Made by a program: the position numbers and the translations under genes | Notes under the pieces: model-generated | Database searches by the model: none | Told to the model about the DNA's origin: nothing | What the model saw: only the letters and a program-made list of their open reading frames with translations | Shown: positions 34,764 to 46,133 of the stretch, piece by piece | Numbering within the stretch: position 1 is the stretch's first letter | Layout of the letters: each line of letters begins with the position of its first letter | NCBI GenBank assembly: GCA_008638375.1 | Contig: CM018032.1 | Coordinates: 51,792,501 to 51,856,500, forward strand | Source: Nyssa sinensis | Taxonomy: Eukaryota; Streptophyta; Magnoliopsida; Cornales; Nyssaceae | Reading direction: 5' to 3' | DNA length: 64,000 nucleotides

Positions 34764-35793
34764 TTGAGTGAAGATGAGGAAGATGCTGAAGCCATATTCC
34801 AAAATAATCGGAGAGGTTACCAAAGGGAGCAGGACCGACAGACCTTTTGTATGAAGATGGATCTACCCAGTTTTAATGGTCAACTTCAGATCGAGGGGTT
34901 TCTTGATTGGCTGGTATTAGTTGAGATATTTTTCGATTATATGGATATTCCTGAAGATAAAAAGGTGAAATTAGTCGCGTACAGATTATTGGGGGGAACA
35001 GTTGCAAATTACACGAATGCGACAAGGAAAGGGGATGGTTCGGACATGGGCTAAGATGAGGCGACTGTTACGATCAAGGTATTTGCCTTCAGATTATGAG
35101 CAGATTCTATTTCAACAATATCAGAATTGTAGGCAAGGGAGTAGAACAGTCGAGGCTTACCTAAAGGAATTCCACAGGTTGTCGTCGTGTAATAACTTGC
35201 TAGAAACGGATGCACAACAAGTTGCTAGGTTTATTGGGGGGCTGTGTTGGGCTATACAGGATCGAGTTACGATGCAAATAGTTTACACCTTAACTGAAGC
35301 CGTTGCGTTGGCTATCAAGGCAGAAACTCAATTGGACAGATCAAAGGCGGCGGTCATAGCACGAAATTCTGTTGATTCTAATCGTGCTGTAGTAAATAAA
35401 GGAAAAGCCCCAAATATTCAGCCACCTTGGTCAAACACCACTCGCAGAACAGGTAGCAGTGGGGGTCCTTCAAAGCCAGCCAACACTATTCCACTAGAAG
35501 TGGCACCTCGTAACCCTTATGCTCCTCCGGGGTCCGATAAATGCTATAGATGCTTACAGCTAGGGCACCGTTCCAACAAGTGTCCTAAAAAAGGTACTGT
35601 TAACTTAGTGGAGCTAGAAGAACATGACAGATTAGAGGCAGAGGAGGATGAGAATGAAGCGCCCTACACTTATGAAGAGGAGAAGGTAACGAGTGGCAAC
35701 GAAAAAGAGCTGTTGTCATGCTCTCTGGTGGTTCAACGACTTCTGTTAGCACCAAAGCGGAAAGAACCATCTCAGCGGCATAATATATTCTGA
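34764..35793 (+). pseudogene. gag of the gypsy element in F3H
   Basis: Two overlapping frames (34764-35054 and 35002-35793) make up gag. The first has MKMDLPSFNGQLQIEGFLDW and the second holds PSDYEQILFQQYQNC, with a CCHC zinc knuckle CYRCLQLGHRSNKC (35543-35584). The frame change at about 35030-35054 is one break. The reading before 34764 also contains stops. Confidence 0.87.
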
Positions 35794-35805
35794 ACCAGGT
35801 GTACC

Positions 35806-36393
35806 GTGAACAAAAAGGTTTGTGATATCATTATTGATAGTGGCAGTAGTGAAAATATAGTGTCGAAAGCAATGGTTACCAAGTTGGGCTTGCAGACTGA
35901 GAAACACCCTTCACCGTATAAGATAGGCTGGATAAAACGGGGTGCTGAAGTAAAGGTAACTGAAATCCGCCGCATTAAATTTTCAATTGGGAAGAATTAT
36001 GTAGATGAGGTTGTGTGTGACGTGGGGGAGATGGATGCCTGCCATATGATTTTGGTACGACCTTGGCAGTTTGATGTGGATGCTACGTACAGGGGCTATG
36101 ATAACATATATGTTTTCATGAAGGGGGGCCTAAAGATCGTTTTGGGACCCATAAAAGAGGAATTTGCAATTGTTGAACCGAAGTCAAAGGGCAAGTCAGT
36201 ATTTCTTGTGAATGGGGGCAAATTCATAGAAGAAACTAAAGAATCTAGAGAGATTTTAACTGTGGTAGTTGGGGGAGAAGTTGGCAAAGAGTCTATGGAA
36301 ATTCCACTTGCACTTAAACCTTTGTTGGAGGATTTTCAAGAAATTATACCGTCAGAGTTACCAGATGACCTGCCTCCTATGCGAGACATATAA
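35806..36393 (+). pseudogene. Aspartic protease of the gypsy element in F3H
   Basis: The active site reads IIDSGSSENIVS (D-S-G form) at about 35830, with the flap-side MILVRPW at about 36046. The frame ends at 36393, then changes frame before RT at 36424. Confidence 0.82.
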
Positions 36394-36423
36394 CATCAGA
36401 CTGATCTCACACAAGGAGCCAAT

Positions 36424-37418
36424 TTGCCTAATCGTCCACATTATCGGATGAGTCCGAAGGAAAGTCAGATTCTACAAGAGCAGGTGGAAAAGCTGATCAA
36501 TAAGGGATTGGTGCAGGAGAGTATGAGCCCTTGTGCGGTACCAACCTTGTTAATTCCAAAGAAGGATGGCAGTTGGCGCATGTGCATCGATAGCCGAACA
36601 ATCAACAAGATCACCATCAAATATTGGTTCCTTATTCCTCGATTGGAAGATATGCTAAACATGCTAGTTGGATCCAAAGTCTTTTCAAAAATTGATTTAC
36701 GAAGCGGGTACCATCAGATTTGGATCAGGCCTGGAGATGAATGGAAGACTACTTTTAAGACCAAGGAAGGGTTGTATGAATGGTTAGTGATGCCGTTTGG
36801 ACTCACCAATACACCCAGTACTTTCATGTGGCTCATGAATCAGGTATTGAAACCATTTACTAGAAAATTTGTTGTGGTGTACTTTGATGACATATTGATA
36901 TATAGCCAGAACGAATCTGACCATTTTACGCATTTGAGGGAGGTTCTTATAGTTTTGCAGCAAAATAAGTTATATGTTAACTTAAAGAAGTGTAGCTTTA
37001 TGACCAGCAGTTTGCTATTTTGCGATTTGTGGTAAGTGTTGAGGGGATTAAAGTTGATGAAGAAAAGATTCGTGCCATTCGGGAGTGGCCAACCCCACAA
37101 ACAGTGGGCGAGGTTCGTAGTTTTCATGGTCTGGCAACGTTTTACAAGCAGTTTGTCAGAGATTTTAGCAGGATAATCACACCAATTACTGAATGCATGA
37201 AGAAGGAAAAATTTCATTGGAGAGAGGAACTAGAACAGATTTTTGCATTAATCAAGGAGAAATTATCATCTGCCCCAGTTTTAGCACTGCCAGATTTTGA
37301 CAAGCTGTTTCAGGTAGAGTGCGATGCCTCTATTATTGGCATTGGTGCTGTACTTTCTCAAGAAGGCAGACCGGTTGCTTTTTACAGCGAGAAGCTCAGT
37401 GAAACTCTCCAAAAGTGA
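36424..37418 (+). pseudogene. Reverse transcriptase and RNase H of the gypsy element in F3H
   Basis: RT motifs: [45 protein letters not shown] and the catalytic YFDD near 36880. After a frame change near 37020, [12 protein letters not shown] and the native RNase H with [14 protein letters not shown] follow. A TGA at 37416-37418 (ETLQK stop) cuts the frame. Further RNase H sequence (FSDHQALKF) to about 37680 has more breaks, with a 27-bp duplication of GAAATTTATAAATAGCCAGAA near 37523-37563. Confidence 0.87.
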
Positions 37419-37681
37419 TCTACTTATGAGCTGGAATTGTATGTTGTTTTTGACGCCTTGAAGGTTTGGGAACACTATTTGGGGTAGAGGGAGTTTGTCT
37501 TATTCAGCGACCACCAAGCACTGAAATTTATAAATAGCCAGAACTGAAATTTATAAATAGCCAGAATAGTGTCAATCGGATGCATGCCCGTTGGATTTCT
37601 TTTATCCAACGCTTCACGTTCACTTTGAAGCATAAGGTCGGTTAATTAAACTAGGTAGCTGATGCCCTAAGCAGAAAAGCG

Positions 37682-38970
37682 TGGTTGTTTGTCACATTGT
37701 GGGCTGAGGTGGTTGGGTTTGACTGTCTCAAGGAGCTGTATGCAGACGATGAAGATTTTCAGGACATTTGGGCAAAATGTCAGTCGGGTCTTTCCGTTGA
37801 CGAAATGCATATTCAAGAGGGCTGTTTGTTTCGAGGCAACCAATTGTGCATCCCGAGGAGTTCACTACGAGATTAGATAATTCAGGAATTACATGGTGGA
37901 GGTTTGGGTAGGCACTTGGGTCGTGACAAAACAGTAGCTCTTGTTGAGGATATTATTGGCCCCAACTAAAAAGAGACATCGGCAGCCATGTTAAATGATG
38001 CCCCATTTGTCAGGCTGCCAAAGGCTAATCTCAAAATACAGGTTTGTACATGCCTTTGCCCATTTTAGCAGCACCTTGGGAGGATCTTTCCATGGACTTT
38101 GTCTTGGGCCTTCCGAGAAGCCAATGCAGATTTGACTCTATATTTGTGCTGGTTGATCGGTACTCAAAAATGGCTCACTTTATTGCTTGCAAAAAGACTT
38201 CAGATGCAGTGCACGTGGCCAATTTATTTTTCAAAGAGGTTGTTCATTTGCATGGGGTTCCCAAATCCATCACTTCAAATAGGGACAACAAATTCTTGAG
38301 TCATTTTTGGCGGACCTTATGGAGGCAGTTTGACACATCCCTAAATTTCAGTAGCACGAGTCATCCTCAGTCCGATGGTCAAACGAAAGTGGTGAACCGC
38401 ACTCTTGGGAATCTAATTCGTTGCATTTTTGGAGAGAAACCAAAGCAGTGAGATATTGCTGTGGCACAGGCTGAGTTTGCTTATAACAATATGCTGAATC
38501 GTTCCACTAGGAAGACCCATTCCAAATTGTTTATTGTTGTCCTCCACGCCATTCTTTAGACTTGGTTCCTCTGCCAAAACTTCCGGGTTTGAGTATTGTA
38601 GCAGAAAATATGGCGGATCGTATCAAGGCTATTCAAGAAGATGTGCGAAAAAACTTGGAGGAATCTAATGCTAAATACAAGACAGCTGTTGATAAAAAAG
38701 AGAAGGGCTCAAGTCTTTCAAGAGAGAGATCTAGTGATGGTTTATTTGTGCAAGGGACGAGTGCCAGTGGGCACGTACAACAAGTTGAAAGACAAGAAAT
38801 ATGGTCCCTTCCAGATTCTGTGAAAAATTAATGATAATGCTTATGTTGTGGACCTTCCTACAAATAGGGTCATTTCTCCTACTTTCAATGTTGCTGATTT
38901 GTTTGAATATCGTCCTCTTGATGTGTCGTCTTCTCAATTACTTAACTCGAGGTTGAGTTCTTTTCAAGCA
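37682..38970 (+). pseudogene. Integrase of the gypsy element in F3H, catalytic residues lost
   Basis: The zinc-binding domain is degenerate (HGGGLGRHLGRDKT near 37890). The core has MDFVLGLP (first Asp, about 38095). The second motif reads SNRDNKF, where the family has S-D-R-D, and the third reads [12 protein letters not shown], where it has Glu. Both changes are G-to-A. A TGA at 38449-38451 and other breaks follow. The end includes FEYRPLD near 38907, with no chromodomain. Confidence 0.85.
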
Positions 38971-38978
38971 AGGGAGAC

Positions 38979-39529
38979 TGATGTAGAACAGGTTGTGAAA
39001 GAATTCAATTCCTAGCACGGAATTACGTGTGACACCAGAATGGTCGGAATGGCGTGAAATTTCGTGGGTGTCTTGGAAATGATGTGCTGATCAATACTCA
39101 TCACTTCGCCATGACGTATGCTGCTTTTCGGGCAAATTCCTTCGTTTTGGCCTTTAAAAACGCGTTTTTGCTATTTATGGTAATAATGTGCTGTTTGAGT
39201 TCGGGGAGTTACAATTGTCGTTTGAAGTTGTCCTTATGGCAGATTACTGCTTAAGTTTAGGGTTTTTGATTTATACCTTTAATTAGAATTTTTCATATTT
39301 TTCTTTATTTTAATTATTGCTTTCCTAGTCCTAGTCGAATTTGGGTTCTGCCTATATAAAGGCTATTCTTTTCATTGTAAGGTTAACTTTTATTCAATAA
39401 AAATATTTTCTTTCTGATATTTTATTCTCTGTGCTCGTGGATTCGAGTGTGTTATCTTTGTTCTTGGATTCGGACGATTTTCCAAGAAACAGGTGGTGTC
39501 CTATTTCTTCACAAGCTTCCGCTACGTCA
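38979..39529 (+). repeat. 3' LTR of the gypsy element in F3H
   Basis: TGATGTAGAACAGG...CTACGTCA. Preceded by the purine-rich AGCAAGGGAGAC and followed by the AATGG duplication. Confidence 0.92.
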
Positions 39530-39534
39530 AATGG

Positions 39535-39742
39535 TCGGAGAGCGGAGATATGTAAGAAAATTGTGGAGGCATGCGAAGATTGGGGGATTTTTCAGGTGGT
39601 TAATCATGGCGTCGATGCCAATCTTATCTCAGAAATGACTCATCTCGCTCGAGAGTTCTTCGCCTTGCCTCCGGAGGAGAAGCTTCGCTTCGACATGTCC
39701 AATGGCAAGAAAGGTGGTTTCATTGTTTCAAGCCATCTACAA
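39535..39742 (+). pseudogene. F3H: F3H exon 1, part after the retrotransposon
   Basis: Resumes with the frame [18 protein letters not shown] once one AATGG copy (39530-39534) is discounted. It ends at SSHLQ with the donor GTATGT at 39743. This segment is free of stops. Confidence 0.9.
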
Positions 39743-40522
39743 GTATGTACCATCCCATGCTATTTTTTTTTATTTGCTAGATTCATAGTTTAAATTTTAT
39801 CATTTTTTCTCTTGTTGGACTTGAACCCTTTTCTTCTTTTTCAGAAGGCCGTTTTCCGATTTGGCCTAGTCATTCTTGGACTTTATTTTTCATTTTTGCT
39901 ATTCTTTTCATGATAATTATTTGATAAGAGTGTCACTCTGAATCATTATCTTATAAACTCTTTAATTTTTATAAATTTATGAAAAAGTTAATTATCTTAA
40001 ATCTCGGAATGAGATAATTTCCCCCCCCCCCCCGGGGCATCAGCCGTGCCAACTTCACCATTTATTTTAATTGGATATTTTTACTTATTTTAATGAAACA
40101 TAATACACATGCTAACATAATATTGAAATGTGCCGTGACCATGTTTGATATTGAAATGTGCCATGACCATGTTTGATTCAGGATATTGAATAATTTCTTG
40201 CTACCCTTTAATACTATCTCCACCTATTTTAGTACAACATAACCCAGTCCCACACATGTCGGAGTATAAAAAAGTGCCATGATCGACCATGTATACCTCG
40301 GAATGCTGAATCCATTCTCGTTGCTCATTTGGTAGTTTTTTTTTTATTAATACTAGATACTTATTTGGTAGTTTATGTCTTTCACTACGTGTTTTCTTTT
40401 TGTTTCATGATTTTTGCTATCTTGCTATGAATATCCTATTTCTTTGCTTTTGAAAGTAGAAAACATGTTTTAAACAGCATATCTTAGAATAAACTTGGTA
40501 ATAGAGAACCATTGATTTGTAG
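39743..40522 (+). other. F3H intron 1
   Basis: GTATGT...TTTGTAG. Contains a poly-C tract of 14 bases with a GGGG end at 40020-40037 and a 27-bp near-duplicate (CATGTTTGATATTGAAATGTGCC) near 40140-40175. No other feature seen. Confidence 0.85.
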
Positions 40523-40951
40523 GGAGAAGTAGTGCAAGACTGGTGTGAAATTGTAACATACTTCTCATATCCAATTCGGGCTAGAGACTATTCACGATAG
40601 TCGGATAAGCCTGAGGGATGGAGAGCGGTGATGGAGAAGTACAGTGAGAAGCTGATGGAGCTGGCTTGCAAGCTCTTAGAAGTGTTATAAAAGGCGATGG
40701 GTCTGGAGAAAGAAGCTTTGACAAAAGCCTGCGTGGACATGGACCAAAAAGTGGTGTTGAATTTCTATCCAAAGTATCCACAGCCCGACCTCATTCTAGG
40801 GCTCAAGTGCTACACCGATCCAGGGACCATTACACTTTTGCTGCAAGATCAAGTTGGTGGACTTTAAGCCAACAGAGATGGTGGGAAGACTTGGATCACC
40901 GTTCAGCCTGTTGAAGGAGCTTTCGTTGTCAATCTCAATGACCATGGTCAT
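40523..40951 (+). pseudogene. F3H: F3H exon 2, with three stops and a lost iron ligand
   Basis: GEVVQDWCEIVTYFSYPIRA through the dioxygenase core to [12 protein letters not shown], and a donor GTAATT at 40952. Stops: TAG 40598-40600 (a Trp position), TAA 40688-40690 and TAA 40865-40867. The codon at 40811-40813 is TAC (Tyr) where the HxD iron motif needs His. Confidence 0.92.
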
Positions 40952-41982
40952 GTAATTACACTATATTATATATTTAATCTTTTTGATTTTTTAATTAGGA
41001 ATTCTACCCATAATTTAGAAAGCTTGGTTCCTATAAATGAAATTAATTAAAGCATAATGCATGAAAAAGTGTGGAAATGGACTGAAATTACTATCTCATA
41101 GTTGAGAAATTATTCGGTGAGGCAAATCACAAAATTTTAGAATCTTTGGAGATTCACCATAAATAACTTCCTTATGACCTATCCGAAGAAAAAAAACTTT
41201 ATTATGAAATTAGGATACTTATAGAGTTTTCAAAGAATAGTAACACCACATCTAGTGATATTGTTGAGTGACGATCCCAATCATTTTGCATAACGGTGTT
41301 TCATTCTGAGTACCTGTTTGCCCCAACAATTTGCGACGAGATATTTTTTCATGAGTCCATCACATGGTGTGACGACTTCTATGATATCAATATTTAATAA
41401 GGTCTACATGTGACTTACTGTATTACTAAAATCATAGAAACTGTCACATGCATGTAACGAACTCATCACTCATGGAATAGTTTTTTAGGACTGGGTCGCT
41501 AGAAAAAGTGTGGGTAAGGAAAAACTCCTCTTTGGAGCTTTTGAGAAAAACACTCAAATACAGCCCTCCAATGGCTCCCCCAAACAAAAGATTTATAATT
41601 CTTTTGGAATAGCTTCTGTGTTCTATTTTTGTGTTTGTATTTGTTAAAAATTTCGATGAAACATGTTTAATTATTTGACCAAACTTTTAAAATAACTTCT
41701 GTGTTAAAGTTTTTATTTTTCTTTTTCAAATGCATTAACTCAAAATATTTTTTTTTCACACTCATTTTTTTATGCAATTGGAGAAGTAATCACGAACACC
41801 CATTAATGCTCAAGTATAGTAACAATTGATAGTAAAAGAAGTAACTTAAAAAAAAATGGTAGATAGTTAGGTATGAGTTCATGAAATAAATTGAGTATCC
41901 ATTGTTAAAACTTGCCATGCATTCATAGATTATGTTTGGAAAACCGTTTCTCATTTTACTTAATTTTATTGATTTAAAACAG
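40952..41982 (+). other. F3H intron 2
   Basis: GTAATT to ...TTAAAACAG. AT-rich; no gene seen on either strand. Confidence 0.8.
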
Positions 41983-42027
41983 TACCTGAGCAATGGGAGG
42001 TTCAAAAATGCGGATCATCAAGCTGTG
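41983..42027 (+). pseudogene. F3H: F3H exon 3, first part
   Basis: Reads YLSNGRFKNADHQAV, with the second iron-binding His. The last five bases (42023-42027, CTGTG) are the left target duplication of the inserted LTR. Confidence 0.9.
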
Positions 42028-44807
42028 TGTCATGCCCCGAATTTTCGCGAACCCGAGGTGCGACTGACGAGACAGGAAATAAAATAAAATAAAGGACAAC
42101 TTAAACAAATTTAACTAAACATGCTTCGATTCCCATCAATACATACAGAAACATAAAATACATTTCACAACTGCATTGTTCATAGGTCATTCGGGTTTAA
42201 GCCCTTACATTACAAAACGTAAGTCCCATAGGTCAAAATACACCCAATGCTGCATTCTATCAAGCTGTCATCAAATCTCAAGTAGCTGGGGCATCCTTAT
42301 TTGTAATGTATGTCCCACGAATGGGTCAGCTCAACTGCTAGTATAGTGAAATGCTAATGCGAGAAATAAAGCTAAGGCGTGACGTGTGCAAAGTGTACAT
42401 TTATCTCTAAATGCTTTCTAAGTACAATGTAATGAAAGTATGCATGATGCACCCATGCGCTTGATGCCACACCCATGTCTCATTTACGGGCCTCTCCCCG
42501 ATGGCTCGGAGTACCAATGCAATGGCCAATTTTGGGTTTTTCACCACAGGATCTGCACCCTCATAATGCAAAGCACCACGTGCTCAACTCATGCCATGTT
42601 CTCAAAGGATTCACCATATGCCAATATGCTAATGCAATCTCAATGAAACATGATTTCCACAATATAGCATGCTCAGAACAATAATACATAAATCACAAGC
42701 TATTCTCTCATGCAAGCATATCTCAGGTAATCAATTTAAACACATGTCATGATTCATATTTATCATTTCACTAAATCATCAAAGAGCGCAGGTAACACGT
42801 AAGCATGTGAACAACCAACTCCAAATCATCAAGCAACACATTTCAAATCAACATACAAGTCATTCCAACCATTCACAAAATATTCCTAACTTAACTTCAT
42901 TTCTAACATTAGGAAAACACCATACCTGACGGGTTAGTCACAACCCAAGTAAATTGCGCTCGTAATGTAGTGGCTAGTAGTGAGAATGTGGAAGGATCAG
43001 ACTGCCTTCTCCTTGCCTTTCGATACTCCTAAAACCACAAAATGTAACTCAGTTCGTTTGTCACTTGAATGATGCTATTCATTAAATTTTATGTCTTTAG
43101 TTTATAATTTTCTATTTGGTTAGATTAAGTTCTATCATTGTGTCCAAAACGTCGAAGAAAATAGGTTTGGGCCTTCGCGGAATTTAGTTTGGACGTTCGA
43201 GCTAAAAAGGGTAAAACTGTCATTTTGCACTTTTACGGGTTTCCATTTCCTGAGACCTCTTCTCGTAAATCGGACTCCATAGTTGAGTCCGAAATATTTG
43301 AGATAATAAGATTTCACTAATTGTTTATTTAAATCGGGTTTCGTTTGACCGTGATTTGACTCAAGGGCATTTTGGTAATTTTTAAGGGTTCCATGGGTCT
43401 TTTAATTTTTGGGACCTCGTATCATGTCACAGACCTCACCGTTGGTCTTAGTAGGTCCAAGATAGTAAGAAAACATATATGACTTGTCGTATTTGGGTTC
43501 CGGGACATTTTGGTGTATTTAATGTAATTAAATTAATTTAATTAATTAAATACTTTAAACATATATTATATATATTTATGTGGGGACTGTTACCACGGTT
43601 GATAGCCATCCCACTGGTCTGCACGCGCCCCTCCCACGCGCCCCACCGCGGTTCGAGTCACGGCAGCCACAATTCCCACCTTTTTCTTTTCTTTTTTGTT
43701 TTTGAATTTCATTTCTCTATTGGACCCAATCCCCTAAACCCAAAACAGGCCCACACTAAGAGAACCCAATGACCCTTAATTCAACAAGCCCAAGACTTGA
43801 ACAGGCCCAATGGTTTAAAGGGGAGAAGCCCAAACCAGTGGCCCGGTCGCCTCCCCTTGCGCCCCCGACTTCCCGACGACGCTCCGGTCGTCTTCTCCGG
43901 CCATATCGCCGGAGACCGTGACCTTCCTCGTCCATTTGCTCCTTATTTTCACGTCCAAATTTCTTTATTTTTACATCAAAATTCTCCTAGGAACCTCACG
44001 AACTCATTTAACACTGTTTTGAGCTTCAAAAGCCAAGTGGGAACTCACGGAACCCTTGTAAACCCTAGTTGGCTGTGACCTGTAAATGGGAGTTTCTCCC
44101 TTGTTTCTTGACCATTTAAAGTGATTCCAATGGGGTTGGAATCCTTGAAGGGTCTTTGTTCGGTCCTAGAGGGAATGATAAGGTTTTGTTCCTGTTTTCT
44201 CAGACCCGAGCTTTAAGGTGGCCATCCATGGAGGCCCCCTCACGGTTTGACGTTCTGGGTTTGGTTCAGGCCTGGTTTTCACACCTAAGTTAAGTCTCAC
44301 ACATCCTAGATACTACGCATGCATTCGAGAGGTTTAAACAGTATACATATACACATATATTCTAGAGAGAGAAACTAAATGGGTTTGTGATTCTTCACCT
44401 TAAAATGGCACCTCTCCTCCCTTGCTTGCTTCTAACTCCTTTCTAATGAATCTGAGACGTGCTAGGGCTGTCTGCAACTCTTCTTCTCCCTTCTTCTTCT
44501 CTTTTCTTTGCTTTCTCTCTCTACACTGCTCTTTCTCTCTCTACCCGAACTCACTTCTGTTTCTCTTTTCTCTCTAACCAAAACGAACCCTCATGTATAC
44601 ACACCCTCCCTCTCACCGTCCAGGCCAGCTACAGCCCCTCCCTACCTTTCTCAAATCCAACGGATATTTCCAATGCACACCTAGAGACACACACACATCA
44701 TTTCATACAGTCTGCTACAGCCTCCTATTTCTCTCTCCCCCCCATTCTTCTTCAGCTTTCTCTCCTTTCCATCAACTTTGCATTTAATGCAAAGTTGACC
44801 TTGGTTG

Positions 44808-44844
<37 letters not shown>

Positions 44845-45109
44845 CATGCACACATGCACACTGTTGCATGCCCGGCAGTCCACACACACACACCCGGTTG
44901 TCAACAACCTGCTACATATATATATATATATAACTATCTTTATATACACACTTAAATCATAACACACACATGCATACATATAACACATCACACACATGTC
45001 TACATGCACACCAACATAATATTAATAATAATAATAATAATAATATTAATAATAACAAAAAAAAAGAAATTTGGTATATATAAAAAAAAATATTTTTCAT
45101 CTCATTACA
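42028..45109 (-). mobile_element. Solo LTR, 3.1 kb, inserted in F3H exon 3
   Basis: Minus orientation. It starts (45109) TGTAATGAGATG and ends (42028) TTCGGGGCATGACA. The flanks CTGTG (42023-42027) and CTATG (45110-45114) are a duplication with one difference. No coding region, primer site or polypurine tract, so a solo LTR. Its 3' end resembles the 29248-31953 LTR (GCGAAAATTCGGGG, GGTGAAAAACCCAAAATTGGCC). It includes pyrimidine-rich tracts (44480-44780), a TA microsatellite (44811-44838), CA runs and an (ATA)n run (45019-45055). The ORFs inside (such as 44459-44962) are low-complexity and not genes. Confidence 0.88.
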
Positions 45110-45114
45110 CTATG

Positions 45115-45372
45115 GTAAACTCAAACTGCAGTCGTTTATCCATAGCCACATTCTAGAACTCGGCCCTAGAGGCAATAGTGTACCCACTGAAGATCAGAGA
45201 AAGAGAGAAGCGGATGTTGGATGAGCCAATCACCTTCACGGAGATGTACAAGAGGAAGATGAGCAAGGACCTTGAGCTTGCTAGGTTGAAGAAGCTGGCC
45301 AAGGAGCAGCAGTTGCAAGACCTAGAGAAAGCCAAATTGGAGGCGAAGCCCATGGAAGAGATTTTTGCTTAA
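45115..45372 (+). pseudogene. F3H: F3H exon 3, C-terminal part
   Basis: Resumes VNSNCSRLSIATF (RxS 2-oxoglutarate site), then a TAG at 45154-45156, [20 protein letters not shown], and the end KPMEEIFA with TAA at 45370-45372. After the stop the frame is open. Confidence 0.9.
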
Positions 45373-45734
45373 GATTGTTATCTTGGCCTTTCTTTGCTTG
45401 ATTATGCATGTTGCAATCTCTTTACTAGCATTAGATTTGTTATTGATATTATTATGTGAATAATTGATAACTGAGGATAGAATCATTGATCTAGTGTGGT
45501 GGACTAGGCCTACGGATGGAAATTTAACTTGGTTTGACGCAACATTAGACTTTGTTCCTAATTGAATGAGATTTTCCTAATTGAATGAGTTTGGCTTTCC
45601 TAATTGAATGAGTTTGGCAAGAGTATTTAAATCCTATTAAGGTTTGAGTAAAAAACATTCTACTCTATTCCATCCTAGCTAATCATATAAAATAAAATAA
45701 TAAACATTCCTAATTGAGTGATTATAATTCACCC
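45373..45734. other. 3' flank of the F3H pseudogene
   Basis: AT-rich, presumably former 3' UTR. AATGAGATTTTCCTAATTG and TTCCTAATTGAATGAGTTTGGC are repeated in tandem at 45563-45617 (about 27 bp). No gene seen. Confidence 0.55.
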
Positions 45735-46133
45735 GACCCAGTTCGGGGTGGGGGCGGCGGCGGCGCGCATGTGTAGTGAACCAAACATGTGCTAGGTCCT
45801 CACTCTTTTACAAAACTTGGGTGTCCCTTAGGGCCCAAATATTCTTTCAAGGCATTTATATATATACTCTTTAAAAGCCTTGTACCTATCCTATATGGGA
45901 CACAAACTTTTTCACAAATTTCAAGCTTTTGTTACTATTCCCAAGTGGTGATGTTTAGAAGTAATTTTTCATTCACTCCTTAATGGTTTTGAGCAACCCA
46001 ATACACGATTCTAATCTCTTTATGAAGGAAAACACGTTTTCATATAGACCACCAAAATTAATGTTTGGGGCCCACTATAATATTAGCTCAAAGATAGCCA
46101 AAAAATTATTCTCAAAACCCATTATTTTTAACA
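45735..46133 (-). repeat. copia LTR fragment, same family as 13327-14441
   Basis: The reverse complement of 46133-45735 starts TGTTAAAAATAATGGGTTTTG and follows the first 400 bases of the copia LTR, including CATCACCACTTGGGAATAG, the GGGCCC...TTGG block and the CCG microsatellite. It ends abruptly there, so truncated. No second LTR or internal region. Confidence 0.8.

Larger units (their letters stand above)
33873..39529 (+). mobile_element. Complete Ty3/gypsy retrotransposon inserted in F3H exon 1
   Basis: LTRs at 33873-34425 and 38979-39529 (553 and 551 bp, TGATGTAGAAC...CGTCA-type ends). Target duplication AATGG at 33868-33872 and 39530-39534. Primer site TGGTATCAGAGC after the first LTR (initiator methionine tRNA type). 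Gag, protease, RT, RNase H and integrase all follow in order, with many stops. The two LTRs differ at roughly forty positions by eye, so the insertion is not recent. No chromodomain is seen after the integrase. Plain gypsy; the clade is not resolved. Confidence 0.94.
33721..45372 (+). pseudogene. F3H: Flavanone 3-hydroxylase (naringenin 2-oxoglutarate 3-dioxygenase), ruined by two retrotransposons
   Basis: F3H is an Fe(II)/2-oxoglutarate dioxygenase that makes dihydroflavonols in the flavonoid pathway (cytosol or ER-associated). The three exons: 33721-33872 plus 39535-39742, 40523-40951, and 41983-42027 plus 45115-45372. The first part encodes MAPSTLMALAEEKELQ and [11 protein letters not shown], then [24 protein letters not shown] and [20 protein letters not shown]. 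Exon 2 has WCEIVTYFSYPIRARDYS, then the HTDPGT iron site as YTDPGT. Exon 3 keeps FKNADHQAV (second His) and RLSIATF (RxS). A gypsy element (33873-39529) lies in exon 1 and a solo LTR (42028-45109) in exon 3. Stops are at 33769, 40598, 40688, 40865 and 45154. The C-terminus is intact to TAA 45370-45372. Confidence 0.93.

Noticed and set aside
39982..40040. Poly-C and GGGG tract in F3H intron 1 as a G-quadruplex or regulatory site
   Set aside because: A simple run of one base in a dead gene. No support beyond composition.
44459..44962. 167-codon ORF rich in Ser, Leu and His
   Set aside because: It crosses pyrimidine-rich and TA-microsatellite DNA of the solo LTR in F3H; low complexity.
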